Shown piece by piece: positions 14,288 to 16,029 of a DNA stretch of 16,029 nucleotides. Made by a program: the position numbers and the translations under genes. The stretch comes from JBCCGE01 sp039029455. Lineage in GTDB: Bacteria; Pseudomonadota; Gammaproteobacteria; Arenicellales; Poriferihabitantaceae. Within the stretch, counting starts at the first letter, position 1; every line of letters begins with the position of its first letter. The notes under the pieces are model-generated. The model had not been told where the DNA came from. It did no database searches and saw nothing but the letters and a program-made list of their open reading frames with translations. The stretch spans positions 1 to 16,029 of the forward strand of contig JBCCGE010000071.1 of NCBI GenBank assembly GCA_039029455.1. The letters run 5' to 3'.

Positions 14288-15220
14288 GTGAGAAAGCTGC
14301 CTCCACTGAATGGCCTCCGTGCCTTTGAAGCAGCCGCAAGGCATCTCAGTATCAGCCTTGCGGCTGCTGAACTGTATGTCACTCCAGGAGCCGTCAGCCA
14401 GCAGGTCAAGGCTCTGGAAAGCCATCTTGGCGTTCGGTTGTTTCACCGACACAACCGGCAAATCGAGTTAACGGAAGCGGCGCGAATGCTGCTGCCCGGA
14501 GTTACAGAAGGTTTTGATCGCATTTCAGGAGCGACGAACCAATTGAAACAGCGACAGAGGAATCAGCCGCTGACGGTGACCATGTCACCAACATTCGGCG
14601 CCCGATGGCTGGTGCCGAGATTGCAACGATTTCAGGCAGCATACCCTGACATTAATGTCAGAATCGATGCGACTGCCGAACTGGTTGATCTGCATCAAAG
14701 CGAGATTGATCTCGGTATCCGATTTGGGGGTGGGCGATACGATGGCCTGGAGAGTGAATGTCTGCTTGAGCAGTCCGTTTTTCCCGTCTGTAGTCCTGAC
14801 CTTTTAGACGAACACATGCAGCTGAATGAACCAGAGGATTTATTTCAATTCACGTTACTCCATGGTGACTATCCATTCGGGGAATTCGCCTGGCCGGATT
14901 GGTCAAACTGGTTTCAGACTGTTGGTGTCGATTACCGCGAGCCTTCCGGCGGCTTGAGATTTACACAGCCAGACCTCATCATCCAGGCAGCCATCGCCGG
15001 CCAGGGGGTTGCACTCGCAGGGAGCGTTGCGGTCGACAGCGAACTCGATTCAGGGCGACTGATGAAGCCCTTCACTCAGGCTATTGTCGGAGAGTTTTCC
15101 TACTATTTGGTATGGTCAGCTGAAAAAGCGAATCGACCGGAACTGGTAGCTTTTCGCGCGTGGTTAATCGAAGAAACTGCACACTATCGCAACGAAAATG
15201 ACAGAAGCCCCAAACGCTGA
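14288..15220 (+). CDS. LysR family transcriptional regulator, GcvA-like
   Basis: 310-residue DNA-binding regulator. The N-terminal winged helix-turn-helix starts KLPPLNGLRAFEAAARHLS, with the recognition region AAAELYVTPGAVSQQVKAL (about residues 25-43). The effector-binding domain follows from about residue 92, with TMSPTFGARWLVPRLQRF and the typical DLGIRFGGGRYDGLE. The KLPPLNxLRAFEAAARHLS opening and G-x-W-LVPRL phrase place it in the GcvA/AmpR-like branch rather than CysB- or OxyR-like groups. The ligand is unknown. The start is GTG at 14288; the ribosome binding site is weak. It is divergent from the small hypothetical gene, its most likely target, and its last 23 bases overlap the kinase gene downstream. 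Confidence 0.93.
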   Translation: MRKLPPLNGLRAFEAAARHLSISLAAAELYVTPGAVSQQVKALESHLGVRLFHRHNRQIELTEAARMLLPGVTEGFDRISGATNQLKQRQRNQPLTVTMSPTFGARWLVPRLQRFQAAYPDINVRIDATAELVDLHQSEIDLGIRFGGGRYDGLESECLLEQSVFPVCSPDLLDEHMQLNEPEDLFQFTLLHGDYPFGEFAWPDWSNWFQTVGVDYREPSGGLRFTQPDLIIQAAIAGQGVALAGSVAVDSELDSGRLMKPFTQAIVGEFSYYLVWSAEKANRPELVAFRAWLIEETAHYRNENDRSPKR

Positions 15221-15908
15221 TTCGATTCGGGAAATATCTGAGCTTTCAGCAGATCAGCTTCGGGCACATCAGATACAAATCCTGCGATCGGCTGAGAGAA
15301 CCCGAGGTGATGTTCTGTTGGTTGAGATCGACGGCAATCGTGCTGTGCTTAAGGATTACTCCAATGCGAATGCCGGTTTCGCCAAATTTCTGGGACCGTT
15401 TCTGGCGTACCGGGAGGCTAAGGCGCTGATCGCTCTGGGAGACGTTGCAGCTGTGCCGGAACTGATTAGTCGCCCCAGCAGTCGTTCACTGCTGATGACC
15501 TATCTCCCGGGTCGTCGACTCCGCGATGCCGGCGCCGGATTTGACTGGGTCGAGTATCTGCGACGGTGCGAGAGTGCGGTCGCAGCATTGCATCGACGTG
15601 GCGTGGTTCACGGAGATCTTCGCAATGCCACTAATGTTCTTATTGATGATTCTGACCAGCCCGTGTTTGTCGATCTGGTATCAGCCGTACATCGAGGTAA
15701 AAAATGGAATCCGTTGGGCAAGTTGCTGTTTGCGCAGTGTCAGCGACTCGATTTCGGTGCCATGCATAAACTTCGGGAAAAGTATGCGTCACAGACCCTG
15801 ACCGCGGCGGACCGTTCAGAGTGGAATCGGCGCGGTCTGCTTGAGCGCACTGCGCGTTATTTGTCCGGATTGGTGCGCCAGATTGTAGAGCGTATATTCA
15901 GAATATAA
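15198..15908 (+). CDS. RIO/LPS-kinase-like protein kinase family protein
   Basis: 236 residues, cytoplasmic, with the minimal protein-kinase-like fold. A candidate ATP-binding lysine is Lys52 in AVLKDY, paired with Glu73 in YREAKAL. The hinge region is LLMTYLPGRRLRD. The catalytic loop is HGDLRNATNVLID (138-150), with Asp140 as the catalytic base and Asn146 as a metal ligand. The metal aspartate is Asp159 in FVDLVSA. The glycine-rich loop is poor, and the HGDL/VDL pattern resembles RIO kinases and the KdkA/WaaP lipopolysaccharide kinases more than Ser/Thr Hanks kinases. Whether the substrate is protein or sugar cannot be told. The ATG at 15198 lies within lysR, so translation is coupled; no good ribosome binding site is seen. 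It ends in a basic IVERIFRI tail. Confidence 0.8.
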   Translation: MTEAPNADSIREISELSADQLRAHQIQILRSAERTRGDVLLVEIDGNRAVLKDYSNANAGFAKFLGPFLAYREAKALIALGDVAAVPELISRPSSRSLLMTYLPGRRLRDAGAGFDWVEYLRRCESAVAALHRRGVVHGDLRNATNVLIDDSDQPVFVDLVSAVHRGKKWNPLGKLLFAQCQRLDFGAMHKLREKYASQTLTAADRSEWNRRGLLERTARYLSGLVRQIVERIFRI

Positions 15909-16029
15909 GGGCGGTAAATGTGCGGACCATCGGCTTTTTAGCGCTACCTGACCTGAACAGATACAGGCCGCTCATTTCTCTCAGTCCGCCAGCTAATAGC
16001 GCAGTCGTGATGGCGGGTTCCAGCTGCCA
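15898..16029 (-). other. Window tail with possible 3' end of a convergent gene
   Basis: After the kinase stop no family can be recognised. The minus strand is open from the window edge to a TGA at 15900-15898 (reading ...ALLAGGLREMSGLYLF...), which would give a convergent gene whose end overlaps the kinase by 11 bases. A second minus frame is open to a TAG at 15946-15944, and one plus frame is open from a GTG at 15920. The stretch is too short to choose between them. Confidence 0.25.

Overview
The window looks like chromosomal DNA of a gammaproteobacterium. Nearly every gene is a housekeeping or envelope gene whose best-remembered relatives are enterobacterial or pseudomonad proteins (LeuS, ParC, MoaB/D/E, a YpfJ-type protease, DsbD, FxsA, a YheS-type ABC-F protein, a GcvA-like LysR regulator). 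Several start codons are TTG or GTG. No phage, transposase, CRISPR array, rRNA or tRNA was found.

Layout. 1-565 (-) is the N-terminal third of leucyl-tRNA synthetase, cut by the window edge. 566-1576 is a gene-free kilobase holding three copies of a structured intergenic repeat, one inverted (691-898) and two in direct tandem about 296 bp apart (939-1505). 1577-3868 (-) is parC. It is divergent from a free-standing Ala-tRNA(Pro)-type deacylase (3922-4461, +), which converges on moaB (4468-4995, -). moaB is divergent from the moaD-moaE pair (5081-5753, +), with an extended -10 promoter and a perfect dyad between them. A near-ideal CRP-type site follows moaE and sits in class II position before a secreted beta-helix protein (5883-6947, +). 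Next, on the minus strand, are a zinc metallopeptidase (7050-7901), a membrane-anchored thioredoxin (8021-8536) and an unusually long DsbD (8533-10938); the last two overlap by 4 bp. fxsA (11122-11580, +) converges on a YheS-type ABC-F gene (11819-13732, -), which follows an unrecognised small gene (13800-14165, -). That small gene is divergent from a LysR regulator (14288-15220, +), whose end overlaps a RIO-like kinase (15198-15908, +).

Functional themes: the molybdopterin cofactor (MoaB, MoaD, MoaE), periplasmic thiol redox (DsbD feeding electrons to a TlpA-like thioredoxin), and translation quality (LeuS, the editing deacylase, the ABC-F protein).

The least ordinary part is the repeat region at 691-1505. 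Three copies share loop and linker sequences, while at least three stems differ in sequence yet keep their pairing. Two odd pairs are G.U wobbles only when the unit is read in one direction. This suggests a transcribed structured RNA or RNA-derived repeat rather than junk. The second most unusual feature is DsbD with a duplicated N-terminal periplasmic domain, both copies keeping their cysteine pair.
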